Part shown: positions 17,854 through 25,714 of the stretch, piece by piece
Layout: every line of letters starts with the position of its first letter
Numbering within the stretch: the first letter of the stretch is position 1
Assembly (NCBI GenBank): GCA_021325275.1
Contig: JAJPHL010000059.1
Location: 1 to 64,000, forward strand
Direction: 5' to 3'
Source of the DNA: Terriglobia bacterium
Lineage (GTDB): Bacteria > Acidobacteriota > Terriglobia > JAJPHL01
Length of the DNA: 64,000 nt
Notes under the pieces: model-generated
Databases searched by the model: none
What the model saw: only the letters and a program-made list of their open reading frames with translations
What the model was told of the DNA's origin: nothing
Program-made: the position numbers and the translations under genes

Positions 17854-19083
17854 ATGCCCCAGGATCAAGCGCAGAATCGCGGACTGCCCGCCTTTTTTGG
17901 CGAATTGGGATACACGATCGTTTGCGTGATTGCGGTGGGCGCGGCCGTGGAGTTTCTTTCCTACCTCGCGATGGCGCACTTCCTCGCGCCGCAGCCGTTT
18001 TACGCAGGGCGCTGCCGCGGAACGGCGGGTGGAAAATGTCCCGCGATGCAAGAAGACGTCAACATCAATAGCGCCGGCAGCGTGTACGAGAAATATCCGT
18101 GGGCGGAGGATTTCTGGCGCGAGGAACACCAACATTGGCGTCAGGCGAAATTCCGGTTCCGTCCCTTCGTGGCTTGGGACAACGCCGCGTGGCAAGGACG
18201 TTACTGGCACTTCGATCGAACGGCCACCGGAATCATTCGCCGCACCGCGAATCCCCAAGCAAACTGCGCCACCACGGTGTGGATGTTCGGCGGCTCCACG
18301 ATGATGGGACAAGGCTCGCCCGACGACATGACCATCGCGTCGTATCTGTCGAGTGAATTGAACGCGGCGCCGGGAACGTGCGTCACCGTGATCAACCGTG
18401 GAGTGGATGCTTACAACAGCAATCAGGAGACGATCCTGCTTCTGCAATTGCTGAAGGCGGGCGAACGCCCGTCGCTGGTGATTTTCTACGACGGCGTGAA
18501 TGAAGCCGTGGTCGGATTGTGGACTGCCGATGGCTGGAACTCGCATGGCGATGTTCCGCGGATGCGCCAGCTCCTGGAGAACGCCACTCTCTCGTCGTCG
18601 GTGCGTTCGGTTCTGCTCGATTCCTACAGCGTGGCCTGCGCGCGCTGGTTTCTCGCGAAGTTCGCACCGGCGCCGGGCGCGTACGCCGCGAATCCGGCTT
18701 TGCCGGGGAAAATACTGGACAACTATGCGGCGAATATGCGGATCATTCGCATGATCGCCCGCGAATACGGCTTCCCGGTGGCGTTTTTCTGGCAACCGGA
18801 TATCTACTTCGGAAGCAAGCCTCATGACTGGTTCGAGAACGGTGTGGTGAAAAATCAACCGGACAATGGTGGAGAATTCGCCGGCGTGTTTCGCGAAGCG
18901 GAGCGGCGCGCCGCGGCAGGTCCCGCGGCGGGCCAATACGTTTTTCTCGGGCACATCTTCGATGACGTGCGGGATCCGCTCTACATCGACACCTACCACA
19001 TCGGGCCCGAGGGGAATCGCATGGTTGCGCGGAGAATAGCGGAGACGATTCGCGCGCCGGGATGGCTCGCGCCAAAGCCCTAG
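17854..19083 (+). CDS. Membrane-anchored SGNH/GDSL hydrolase-like protein
   Basis: A 409-residue protein with one N-terminal transmembrane helix (about 20-44) and an extracytoplasmic SGNH fold. Block I is FGGSTMMGQG with nucleophile Ser148, block III is YDGVNEA (Asn), and block V is DTYHIGPEGN (Asp379, His382), so the catalytic set looks intact. SGNH proteins of this type accompany carbamoyltransferase/SxtJ operons involved in polysaccharide modification, probably as esterases or acyltransferases. Convergent with the carbamoyltransferase; the two stops share the tetranucleotide CTAG. A TATACT box lies 15 bases before the start. Confidence 0.82.
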   Translation: MPQDQAQNRGLPAFFGELGYTIVCVIAVGAAVEFLSYLAMAHFLAPQPFYAGRCRGTAGGKCPAMQEDVNINSAGSVYEKYPWAEDFWREEHQHWRQAKFRFRPFVAWDNAAWQGRYWHFDRTATGIIRRTANPQANCATTVWMFGGSTMMGQGSPDDMTIASYLSSELNAAPGTCVTVINRGVDAYNSNQETILLLQLLKAGERPSLVIFYDGVNEAVVGLWTADGWNSHGDVPRMRQLLENATLSSSVRSVLLDSYSVACARWFLAKFAPAPGAYAANPALPGKILDNYAANMRIIRMIAREYGFPVAFFWQPDIYFGSKPHDWFENGVVKNQPDNGGEFAGVFREAERRAAAGPAAGQYVFLGHIFDDVRDPLYIDTYHIGPEGNRMVARRIAETIRAPGWLAPKP

Positions 19084-20861
19084 TCGTCGTCAAACTCCTG
19101 CGCCGCGGAAGGCCATAACGCCGGGGCCTGCTCCGCTCTCCGTAGAAAACAATTTCCGATCGCCAGCACTTCGATGTCGGTGCTCAGAAAACAGCGGAAT
19201 GCGTCTTCCGGCGACTCGACGATGGGCTCGCCGCGCACGTTGAAGCTGGTGTTGACGATCACCGGACAGCCGGTGCGCTGTTTGAATCGCTCGATCAGCC
19301 GGTAGAAGCGCGGACTAGTCTCGCGATGCACGGTTTGCACGCGCGCCGAAAGGTCGACGTGCGTGACGGCGGGGATTTCCGAGCGCGGAACAGCTACGCT
19401 CGCCGTCAAGAGCATGTACGGGCTGTCGCAGGCCAGGTCGAACCAAGACGGCGCGTCTTCGCGAAGAACCGAAGGCGCGAAGGGACGAAACGATTCGCGG
19501 CGCTTGACCTGGGCATTGAGTTTTTCTTGCATGATGGACGATCGCGCATCCGCGAGAATCGAGCGGGCGCCCAGCGCGCGTGGTCCAAACTCCATGCGGC
19601 CCTGAAACCATCCCAGCGCTTCGCCGCGATCGATGGCGGCCGCGCAGGCGTCGAGCAACGCGTCTTCGTCGAGCGTCTCGAAACGCGCGCCGGCGGCGCG
19701 CAGGCGCCTTTCGATCTCGTCTTGCGAATACTCGGGACCCAGAAACGCTCCCTGCATCGCATCGGGTGAAGTAGCGTCCCTCGGTTGTTGCGCGTACAGG
19801 TGATAGCCAGCTAGCGCCGCACCGAGGGCGCCGCCCGCGTCGCCGGCGGCCGGCTGAATCCAGAGGCCGTCGAAGCAGCCATCGCGAAGGATTTTGCTGT
19901 TGGCGACGCAATTCAGCGCTACGCCTCCCGCGAGACACAAGTTCCGGCGGCCTGTCTCGCGCGCCAGCGATCGCGCCAGGCGCAAGACGATTTCTTCGAG
20001 CACCGCTTGGATCGATGCCGCCATATCCATGTGACGTTCGCCGAGGGGTTCCTCGGGACGCCGCGGCCGAGCGCCGAACAATTCGTCGAAGCGCGAGTTG
20101 GTCATGGTCAAGCCGGTGCAGTAGTCGAAGAAATCGAGATTCAGACGAAAGCTGCCGTCAGATTTCACGTCGATCAAGTTGTCGAGAATCGCGCCGCGGT
20201 ACTTCGGCTTTCCGTACGGCGCGAGTCCCATCAATTTGTACTCGCCCGAATTCACGCGAAATCCGGCGTGATAGGTGAACGCCGAGTACAGCAGTCCCAA
20301 CGAGTGAGGAAAATGGATTTCGCGGATGATCTCGATGCGCGATCCCGTGCCGAGAGCCGCCGACGTGGTGGCCCACTCGCCCGTCCCGTCCATCGTGAGA
20401 ATGGCCGCCTCCTGAAACGGCGACGGAAAAAATGCGCTGGCCGCGTGACTCTGGTGATGTTCGGTGAACAAGACACGGCTTTCGAAATCGAGGCTTTGAT
20501 CGCATTCCCCATCAATCGCAGCCAGTTCGCGGCACAACAAACTTTTTTGAAAAAGCTTCTCGCGAATCCACAAGGGCATCGCCTTGGTGAAAGATCGCAA
20601 GCCGCGCGGCGCCAGGGCCAGATACGTTTCGAGCAGCCGTTCGAATTTCAGAAAAGGTTTGTCGTAGAACGCAACGTAGTCGAGGTCGCGCAGGCGCAAT
20701 TTGGCGTGACGTAGACAGGCCTCGACGGCATGGCGGGGAAAACCGGCGTCGTGCTTACGGCGGGAGAATCGCTCTTCTTGCGCGGCCGCGGCAATCTTGC
20801 CGTCGACAACTAAAGCCGCGGCGCTGTCGTGATAGTAGGCGGAAATTCCCAGGACGCGCAT
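19080..20861 (-). CDS. NodU/TobZ-family carbamoyltransferase
   Basis: A 593-residue O-carbamoyltransferase. The N-terminal Kae1-like domain begins GISAYYHDSAAALV and has TEHHQSHAASAF (metal and carbamoyl-adenylate site) and TMDGTGEWA. The C-terminal YrdC-like domain shows WFQGRMEFGPRALGARSIL. It uses carbamoyl phosphate and ATP to carbamoylate a hydroxyl group, usually on a sugar or natural product. It is last in an operon with SxtJ and DUF5989 (6- and 12-base gaps), a module often found in capsule or exopolysaccharide loci. The acceptor is unknown. Confidence 0.93.
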   Translation of the reverse strand: MRVLGISAYYHDSAAALVVDGKIAAAAQEERFSRRKHDAGFPRHAVEACLRHAKLRLRDLDYVAFYDKPFLKFERLLETYLALAPRGLRSFTKAMPLWIREKLFQKSLLCRELAAIDGECDQSLDFESRVLFTEHHQSHAASAFFPSPFQEAAILTMDGTGEWATTSAALGTGSRIEIIREIHFPHSLGLLYSAFTYHAGFRVNSGEYKLMGLAPYGKPKYRGAILDNLIDVKSDGSFRLNLDFFDYCTGLTMTNSRFDELFGARPRRPEEPLGERHMDMAASIQAVLEEIVLRLARSLARETGRRNLCLAGGVALNCVANSKILRDGCFDGLWIQPAAGDAGGALGAALAGYHLYAQQPRDATSPDAMQGAFLGPEYSQDEIERRLRAAGARFETLDEDALLDACAAAIDRGEALGWFQGRMEFGPRALGARSILADARSSIMQEKLNAQVKRRESFRPFAPSVLREDAPSWFDLACDSPYMLLTASVAVPRSEIPAVTHVDLSARVQTVHRETSPRFYRLIERFKQRTGCPVIVNTSFNVRGEPIVESPEDAFRCFLSTDIEVLAIGNCFLRRAEQAPALWPSAAQEFDDD

Positions 20862-20867
20862 TGGGTC

Positions 20868-21017
20868 CTAGAAAATCGTGTAGATGAACGGCGCCACCGC
20901 GGGAGTCTGCGCGAGCACAAGGAGGCCGCCGAGCAGCGCCATCAGAACCAACAGAGGCGCCAGCCACCATTTCTTGCGCACGCGAAGGAATTTCCAAAAC
21001 TCTCGCAGAAAGGACAT
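20868..21017 (-). CDS. DUF5989-family small membrane protein
   Basis: A 49-residue protein between the SxtJ and carbamoyltransferase genes. It has a basic amphipathic N-terminus (SFLREFWKFLRVRKKWW), one hydrophobic helix and the conserved ending VAPFIYTIF, all as in DUF5989. These mini-proteins are almost always next to a carbamoyltransferase and SxtJ and may anchor the enzyme at the membrane; that role is inferred. The ATG is preceded by GGGAG. Confidence 0.85.
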   Translation of the reverse strand: MSFLREFWKFLRVRKKWWLAPLLVLMALLGGLLVLAQTPAVAPFIYTIF

Positions 21018-21029
21018 CGCTCCCGCCTT

Positions 21030-21452
21030 CTAAAACTGATTGAGCATGTCCTCAGGCGCCGGCCCGGGAGGGACACGCGGAATCCAGTAAGACGCAGCGT
21101 TCTTATCAAAACGCCGCCTCAAAAAATCTTGACCCGCCGCGCGCAACAACAATCCGGCCGGAGTGATCACCGCGTAATACAGCACGGCCAGCACAATGGG
21201 ATTCACGATGCGTCCCAGGACGATTCCCACGCGCGTCCACAGCGTATTCACCGGCCCCAGCAGCGACGGCCGCACGAACGCCATGAGCGCGACGACGCCC
21301 GCGCCCGCGAGACTAATGATTCGTCCCGCGCCGGCCGTACGCAAGCCCACGACCAACAGGACCGCCGCTAGCAGCAAACCGATCGTGCGATCCGACGATT
21401 TTCGGACGATCGTTTCCCGCGAGAAATCTTCGTGAATGCGCGGTTGGTTCAC
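21030..21452 (-). CDS. SxtJ-family membrane protein
   Basis: A 140-residue protein with an N-terminal polar segment and three to four hydrophobic stretches (about 24-40, 42-62, 75-98). The ending FDKNAASYWIPR matches the SxtJ family, named from saxitoxin loci and always tied to a carbamoyltransferase. It starts at GTG (MNQPRIHEDF) since no in-frame ATG precedes the conserved start. First gene of the three-gene carbamoyltransferase operon, divergent from accC with 61 bases between. Confidence 0.85.
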   Translation of the reverse strand: MNQPRIHEDFSRETIVRKSSDRTIGLLLAAVLLVVGLRTAGAGRIISLAGAGVVALMAFVRPSLLGPVNTLWTRVGIVLGRIVNPIVLAVLYYAVITPAGLLLRAAGQDFLRRRFDKNAASYWIPRVPPGPAPEDMLNQF

Positions 21453-21513
21453 GCTGGCGATTCTAGCATAGCGGCGCCTCGAGCCGGCCACATCACGATA
21501 TGATGGACCGCGA

Positions 21514-23016
21514 ATGTTCCGCAAAGTTCTCATCTCCAATCGCGGCGAAATCGCCGTGCGCGTGATTCGCGCGTGCCGCGACTTGGGGATCGCGCCGGTG
21601 GCCGTGTATTCGGAAGCGGACCGGCGGTCTTGGCATGTGCGCCTAGCGGACGAAGCGCAGGCGATTGGTCCGGCACCCGCGCCGCAAAGTTATTTGCGCG
21701 TGGAGCAAATCATCGACGCTGCAAAACGCTGTGGCGCCGATGCGATTCATCCCGGCTACGGTTTTCTCTCGGAAAATCCCGCCATGCCCCGTGCCTGTGA
21801 AGCGGCGGGGATCGTTTTCATCGGGCCATCGGCGGAATCGATGGAAATGATGGGATCGAAAACAAGTGCGCGGCGAACCGCGATCGCCGCCGGCGCTCCC
21901 GTGACGCCTGGAACCGATCGCGGCGTATCCGGCGCGGCCGAAGCCGCGGAAGTCGCGGAGCGTTTCGGCTATCCCGCGATGATCAAAGCGGCGGCGGGCG
22001 GCGGCGGCAAAGGCATGCGGCTGGTGCGCACGGCCGCGGACATGGCGCCGGCTTTTCGCGAAGCGCAATCGGAAGCGATCAACGCGTTCGGCGACGGCGA
22101 AATTTACGTCGAGAAATACATCGAACGTCCCCGGCACATCGAAGTTCAGGTATTCGGCGATCGCCACGGGAACCTGGTGCATTTGGGCGAGCGTGAATGC
22201 TCGATCCAACGGCGTCACCAGAAAGTTGTCGAGGAATGTCCGTCGCCGTTTGTCGACGACCAGTTGCGAATGCGCATCGGCGAAGCGGCCGTGCGCATCG
22301 CCGGAAAAGCCGGATATTACAACGCCGGCACCATGGAATTCCTGATGGACGCGCAGCACAACTTCTACTTCATGGAGATGAACACGCGCTTGCAAGTGGA
22401 GCATCCGGTGACGGAAATCGTCACCGGACTCGATCTGGTGCGCTTGCAGATGCAGGTGGCGGCGGGCGATCCGCTGCCCTTCACGCAGGAAGACGTCCGC
22501 TGGCGCGGCGCGGCTGTGGAATGCCGAATCTACGCCGAGGATCCGGACAATAATTTCTTCCCGTCACCCGGAAAAATCACCGCGTACCGCACGCCCGACG
22601 GCCCCGGCGTGCGCCTCGATTCGGGCGTCTATGAAGGCTGGACGGTGCCGATCGAATACGATCCCATGATCGCGAAACTGGTGGGCTACGGCGAGAATCG
22701 CGCCGAAGCGGTGGCGCGATTGCGGCGCGCCCTCGGCGAAATGACGGTCGGCGGAATCAAAACGAATATCGGATTCTTCCTGCGATTGATGCAGCGCGGC
22801 GATTTTCTGGCGGGCGACATGGATACCGGATTCATCGAGCGCATGCTGGCGGAAGAACGCCGCACGCCCGGACCGGCGCCTGATGAAACGGAAGAAAAAC
22901 TCGCGGCGCTCGCGGCCGCGTATCACGACAGCAAGCAAGCCGCGTCGCAACCCGCCGCGGCGGCTGCGCCGGAGAGTCGATGGAAGCGCGCGGCGCGCGA
23001 AGAATTACTTCGGTAA
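21514..23016 (+). CDS. accC: Biotin carboxylase (acetyl-CoA carboxylase subunit type)
   Basis: A 500-residue ATP-grasp enzyme that carboxylates biotin on a carrier protein. The N-terminal pre-ATP-grasp is KVLISNRGEIAVRVIRACRDLG. The glycine-rich loop is AAGGGGKGMR, and the catalytic region is MEMNTRLQVEHPVTE. The C-terminal lid domain is complete. It is about 50 residues longer than standard AccC because of an Ala/Glu-rich tail with no biotin carrier domain. No accB is adjacent, so it could also serve a propionyl-CoA-type carboxylase. TATGAT lies 9 bases before the start. Its end overlaps the kinase gene by 12 bases. Confidence 0.9.
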   Translation: MFRKVLISNRGEIAVRVIRACRDLGIAPVAVYSEADRRSWHVRLADEAQAIGPAPAPQSYLRVEQIIDAAKRCGADAIHPGYGFLSENPAMPRACEAAGIVFIGPSAESMEMMGSKTSARRTAIAAGAPVTPGTDRGVSGAAEAAEVAERFGYPAMIKAAAGGGGKGMRLVRTAADMAPAFREAQSEAINAFGDGEIYVEKYIERPRHIEVQVFGDRHGNLVHLGERECSIQRRHQKVVEECPSPFVDDQLRMRIGEAAVRIAGKAGYYNAGTMEFLMDAQHNFYFMEMNTRLQVEHPVTEIVTGLDLVRLQMQVAAGDPLPFTQEDVRWRGAAVECRIYAEDPDNNFFPSPGKITAYRTPDGPGVRLDSGVYEGWTVPIEYDPMIAKLVGYGENRAEAVARLRRALGEMTVGGIKTNIGFFLRLMQRGDFLAGDMDTGFIERMLAEERRTPGPAPDETEEKLAALAAAYHDSKQAASQPAAAAAPESRWKRAAREELLR

Positions 23017-25581
23017 CTTTTTCCTAAAGCGCCACAGCGACGAATGCATTTCCCAGCCGGAGGCCGTCAGCGATCCATTCGGCGTCCAACCGACGTTAAA
23101 CGCGTCGCCCACATACGGCACCGTCAGTTTGTCCACTTGACCCGTCTGTGGATTCAAGATCGCCGGCTCGTCCCACCAGGAGTCGGGACGCACCACCGTG
23201 ATCGCTAGGCGGCCGTCGGCGCGGATGGCCGTGGGCGCCAGCGACGCATTCAGGCGAAGGTTCGACTTGAAAGGAATTTCCTGCTCGCTTCCGCCATTCA
23301 CGGGAACGCGAAACAAATGCGCGCCGTCGCTCAGATAGCGCAACACCACAACGTCCTGCCCGTTGGGATTCGGCGCGAGTGCGTCACCGGCACAGAGCTG
23401 GCGCGGTTCGCCGCCTTCCACCGCCGCGGCGTATACATTTCCTTGCGAGGTGAAAAAAATCGTCTTCCCGTCCGCCGATCCCGACATCGCCGTGACGCTT
23501 TCTCGCCCCACGGTGGCATCGAGCCGGCGAACGATTCGCCCGTCGGCGACCGACACCACGGCGACACCCCAGCTCTTGCGCGGCACATCGCCAACCTTGC
23601 CGATTCGGAAAATGACTTGACCGGGCCCCAGCGTTCCGATCGGCCCGCCGGTTTTTTCTTCGGTGTCGACAAACGGCACGGGATTTTTTCCCGGCGATCC
23701 CACCATCACGGTCTCGCGGCCGGCCACCGCCGATACGAAGATCACGCGGCCATCCGGAAGCGCCACGGGCGACCAATTGCCGGCGTAGACTTGCGCCACA
23801 AACTCAGGCGCGCCGCCGGTGGCGGGGAAACGCAGAACATCGGTGGGACGTTCCACTTGGTCGACGTAGATCGTGCCATCGGGCGCGGAGTCGATGCCGT
23901 TCATCGCCTTGGTGGCCGACGCGATCGGACGAAACGGCGCGCCGTCGAGTGGAATTTCCACCAGCCGCCTCAATTCGCCCAACCCTTCGACGGCCAGAAG
24001 CGACTTGCCGTCCGGTGTGAAATCCACTGAAGGTCCTGCAAAATTGAAACGCGGCGCGATCATGCGCATCTTTCCCGAGGCAAGATCGAACACTTGCGCC
24101 TCGACGTCCGCTTGGGGATTCGAGATCGGACGGCCAATGAAAACGAATTGCTTTCCGTCCGGCGACGCGCGAAAAGCGTTGGTGATCGGCCGGGCATCGA
24201 GCGGATCGAACTTGCCGCTGTCCGGGAAATAGTGAAAGATTTGGGCCTCGCGATTCGAGTTGAGGCGTTCCGCCAAAAACGTGCCGTCGGGTAGCGGCTC
24301 CACGAGGAGGGTTTTTTCGAGGAAAAGGCGCTCTTCTCCACCGAGCGCGGGAACCGAATACACTCCATCGGGACGCGTGAAATAGAGGCGCGATCCGTCC
24401 CGCGACCAGGAAACGAAATCCGCTTCGCCGTGCTTATCGTCGTGCGTGAGCACACTCCAATTCGCGGATCCGGGATGCATCAGGCCGACTTGACCGCGTC
24501 CGTTTTCCACGATGCAAAACGCCAAGAGCGATCCGTCCGGCGACGAGCGTGGACCGTACACAATGCCCGACCCCGTGAGTTGCACGCCCTCCCACTCCGC
24601 CGCGGGATGCCGTGACTGCCACCACTTCACACCGCCGACGCCCGCCGCGACGCCGAGAACAATCGCGATCACCGCCACGGCGGCGAGCGCGCTCCCCGCG
24701 ATTCCCACTTGAGTTTTGGCCGGCTCGGGCACAGCGGCCACCGCGCCGCTTCCGGAAATCGCCGGCGTCAGCGAGCTGCCGGTAAGGGTTTGAATCGCGA
24801 ATCCTAGATCGCTGGCGGATTGGAATCGCTGCTCAGGCGATTTTTCGATGCAGCGGCGGACCACCAGTTCGAGCGCGGCGTCCGCCAGCGGCGGCGGATC
24901 TTCCTTGAGGATCGCGTTGAGCGTTTCGATCGACGAGTCGCGCTGAAACGCGCGTGTCCCGCTGAGCATTTCGTAGAGCACCACGCCGAAACTAAAAATG
25001 TCCGAGCGGTGGTCGGCGGGTTTTCCGAGCGCTTGCTCCGGCGACATGTAACCGACTGTGCCCATCGCGATTCCCGGTGTGGTTCCTCCGGTTTTCGTTA
25101 CGTCGCTTTCGGTTTCCTCGGCAACTTTCGCTAATCCGAAATCGAGGATTTTTACGCGGCCATCGTTGGTGATGAAGAGATTGTCGGGCTTCAGATCGCG
25201 ATGCGTGACGCCCTTGGCGTGCGCGGCGGCCAGTCCCGCGGCGACTTGGCGCGCGTAGTCGAGGGCTTTTCGTCTGGGCGTGGGCAGCTCGTCGCGAAGC
25301 GTCCGCCCTTCCAGCAATTCCGTGACGAGATACGGCGATCCTTGATGCGTGCCGACGTCGAAGACCGCGAGAATGTTGGGATGATTCAGCATTCCCGTGG
25401 CGCGCGCTTCCTGCTCGAAGCGGCGCAAACGGTCGGGATCGCTGGCGAAGGAAGACGGCAGAACCTTGATCGCGACGTCGCGGCCTAGACGCGTGTCGCG
25501 CGCGCGATACACTTCGCCCATGCCGCCCGCCCCGATGGGCGAGAGGATTTCGTAAGGTCCAACACGCGTGCCAGGGTTCAT
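23005..25581 (-). CDS. Membrane Ser/Thr protein kinase with C-terminal beta-propeller
   Basis: An 858-residue PknB-like kinase. The N-lobe has GAGGMGEVYRA (18-28) and Lys39. The catalytic loop HRDLKPDN has Asp129, and the metal site DFGLAK has Asp147, so all key residues are present. The kinase ends near 270; a single transmembrane helix lies at about 300-325. The remaining 500 residues are PD40/TolB-type propeller repeats (SPDG, DGSRLYF, PDGKQFVF) outside the membrane. This layout is greatly expanded in Acidobacteria. The propeller presumably senses a ligand; the target is unknown. Confidence 0.92.
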   Translation of the reverse strand: MNPGTRVGPYEILSPIGAGGMGEVYRARDTRLGRDVAIKVLPSSFASDPDRLRRFEQEARATGMLNHPNILAVFDVGTHQGSPYLVTELLEGRTLRDELPTPRRKALDYARQVAAGLAAAHAKGVTHRDLKPDNLFITNDGRVKILDFGLAKVAEETESDVTKTGGTTPGIAMGTVGYMSPEQALGKPADHRSDIFSFGVVLYEMLSGTRAFQRDSSIETLNAILKEDPPPLADAALELVVRRCIEKSPEQRFQSASDLGFAIQTLTGSSLTPAISGSGAVAAVPEPAKTQVGIAGSALAAVAVIAIVLGVAAGVGGVKWWQSRHPAAEWEGVQLTGSGIVYGPRSSPDGSLLAFCIVENGRGQVGLMHPGSANWSVLTHDDKHGEADFVSWSRDGSRLYFTRPDGVYSVPALGGEERLFLEKTLLVEPLPDGTFLAERLNSNREAQIFHYFPDSGKFDPLDARPITNAFRASPDGKQFVFIGRPISNPQADVEAQVFDLASGKMRMIAPRFNFAGPSVDFTPDGKSLLAVEGLGELRRLVEIPLDGAPFRPIASATKAMNGIDSAPDGTIYVDQVERPTDVLRFPATGGAPEFVAQVYAGNWSPVALPDGRVIFVSAVAGRETVMVGSPGKNPVPFVDTEEKTGGPIGTLGPGQVIFRIGKVGDVPRKSWGVAVVSVADGRIVRRLDATVGRESVTAMSGSADGKTIFFTSQGNVYAAAVEGGEPRQLCAGDALAPNPNGQDVVVLRYLSDGAHLFRVPVNGGSEQEIPFKSNLRLNASLAPTAIRADGRLAITVVRPDSWWDEPAILNPQTGQVDKLTVPYVGDAFNVGWTPNGSLTASGWEMHSSLWRFRKKLPK

Positions 25582-25606
25582 CGAAGATTATTATAGCCAC
25601 CCAGAT

Positions 25607-25646
25607 ACCGAGAACAGAGAGAAAGGCTCACCTTGTTTTTCTCGGT
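25607..25646. repeat. Weak inverted repeat (GAGAACA/TTCTCGG type)
   Basis: ACCGAGAA and its exact complement TTCTCGGT are separated by 24 bases; CGGTGTTCTCCGTG follows. It resembles the dispersed AACGCAGAG / CACGGAAGG type of intergenic repeat at 3913, 56504 and 58049. It fills most of the 133-base gap between the kinase and the ADOP permease stop. Confidence 0.35.
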
Positions 25647-25714
25647 GTTCTCCGTGTGTTATGTCCTCGTTTGCCTTGGAGCCGCGGTACGATTTTCGAC
25701 GCGAGTGGAGTCCG

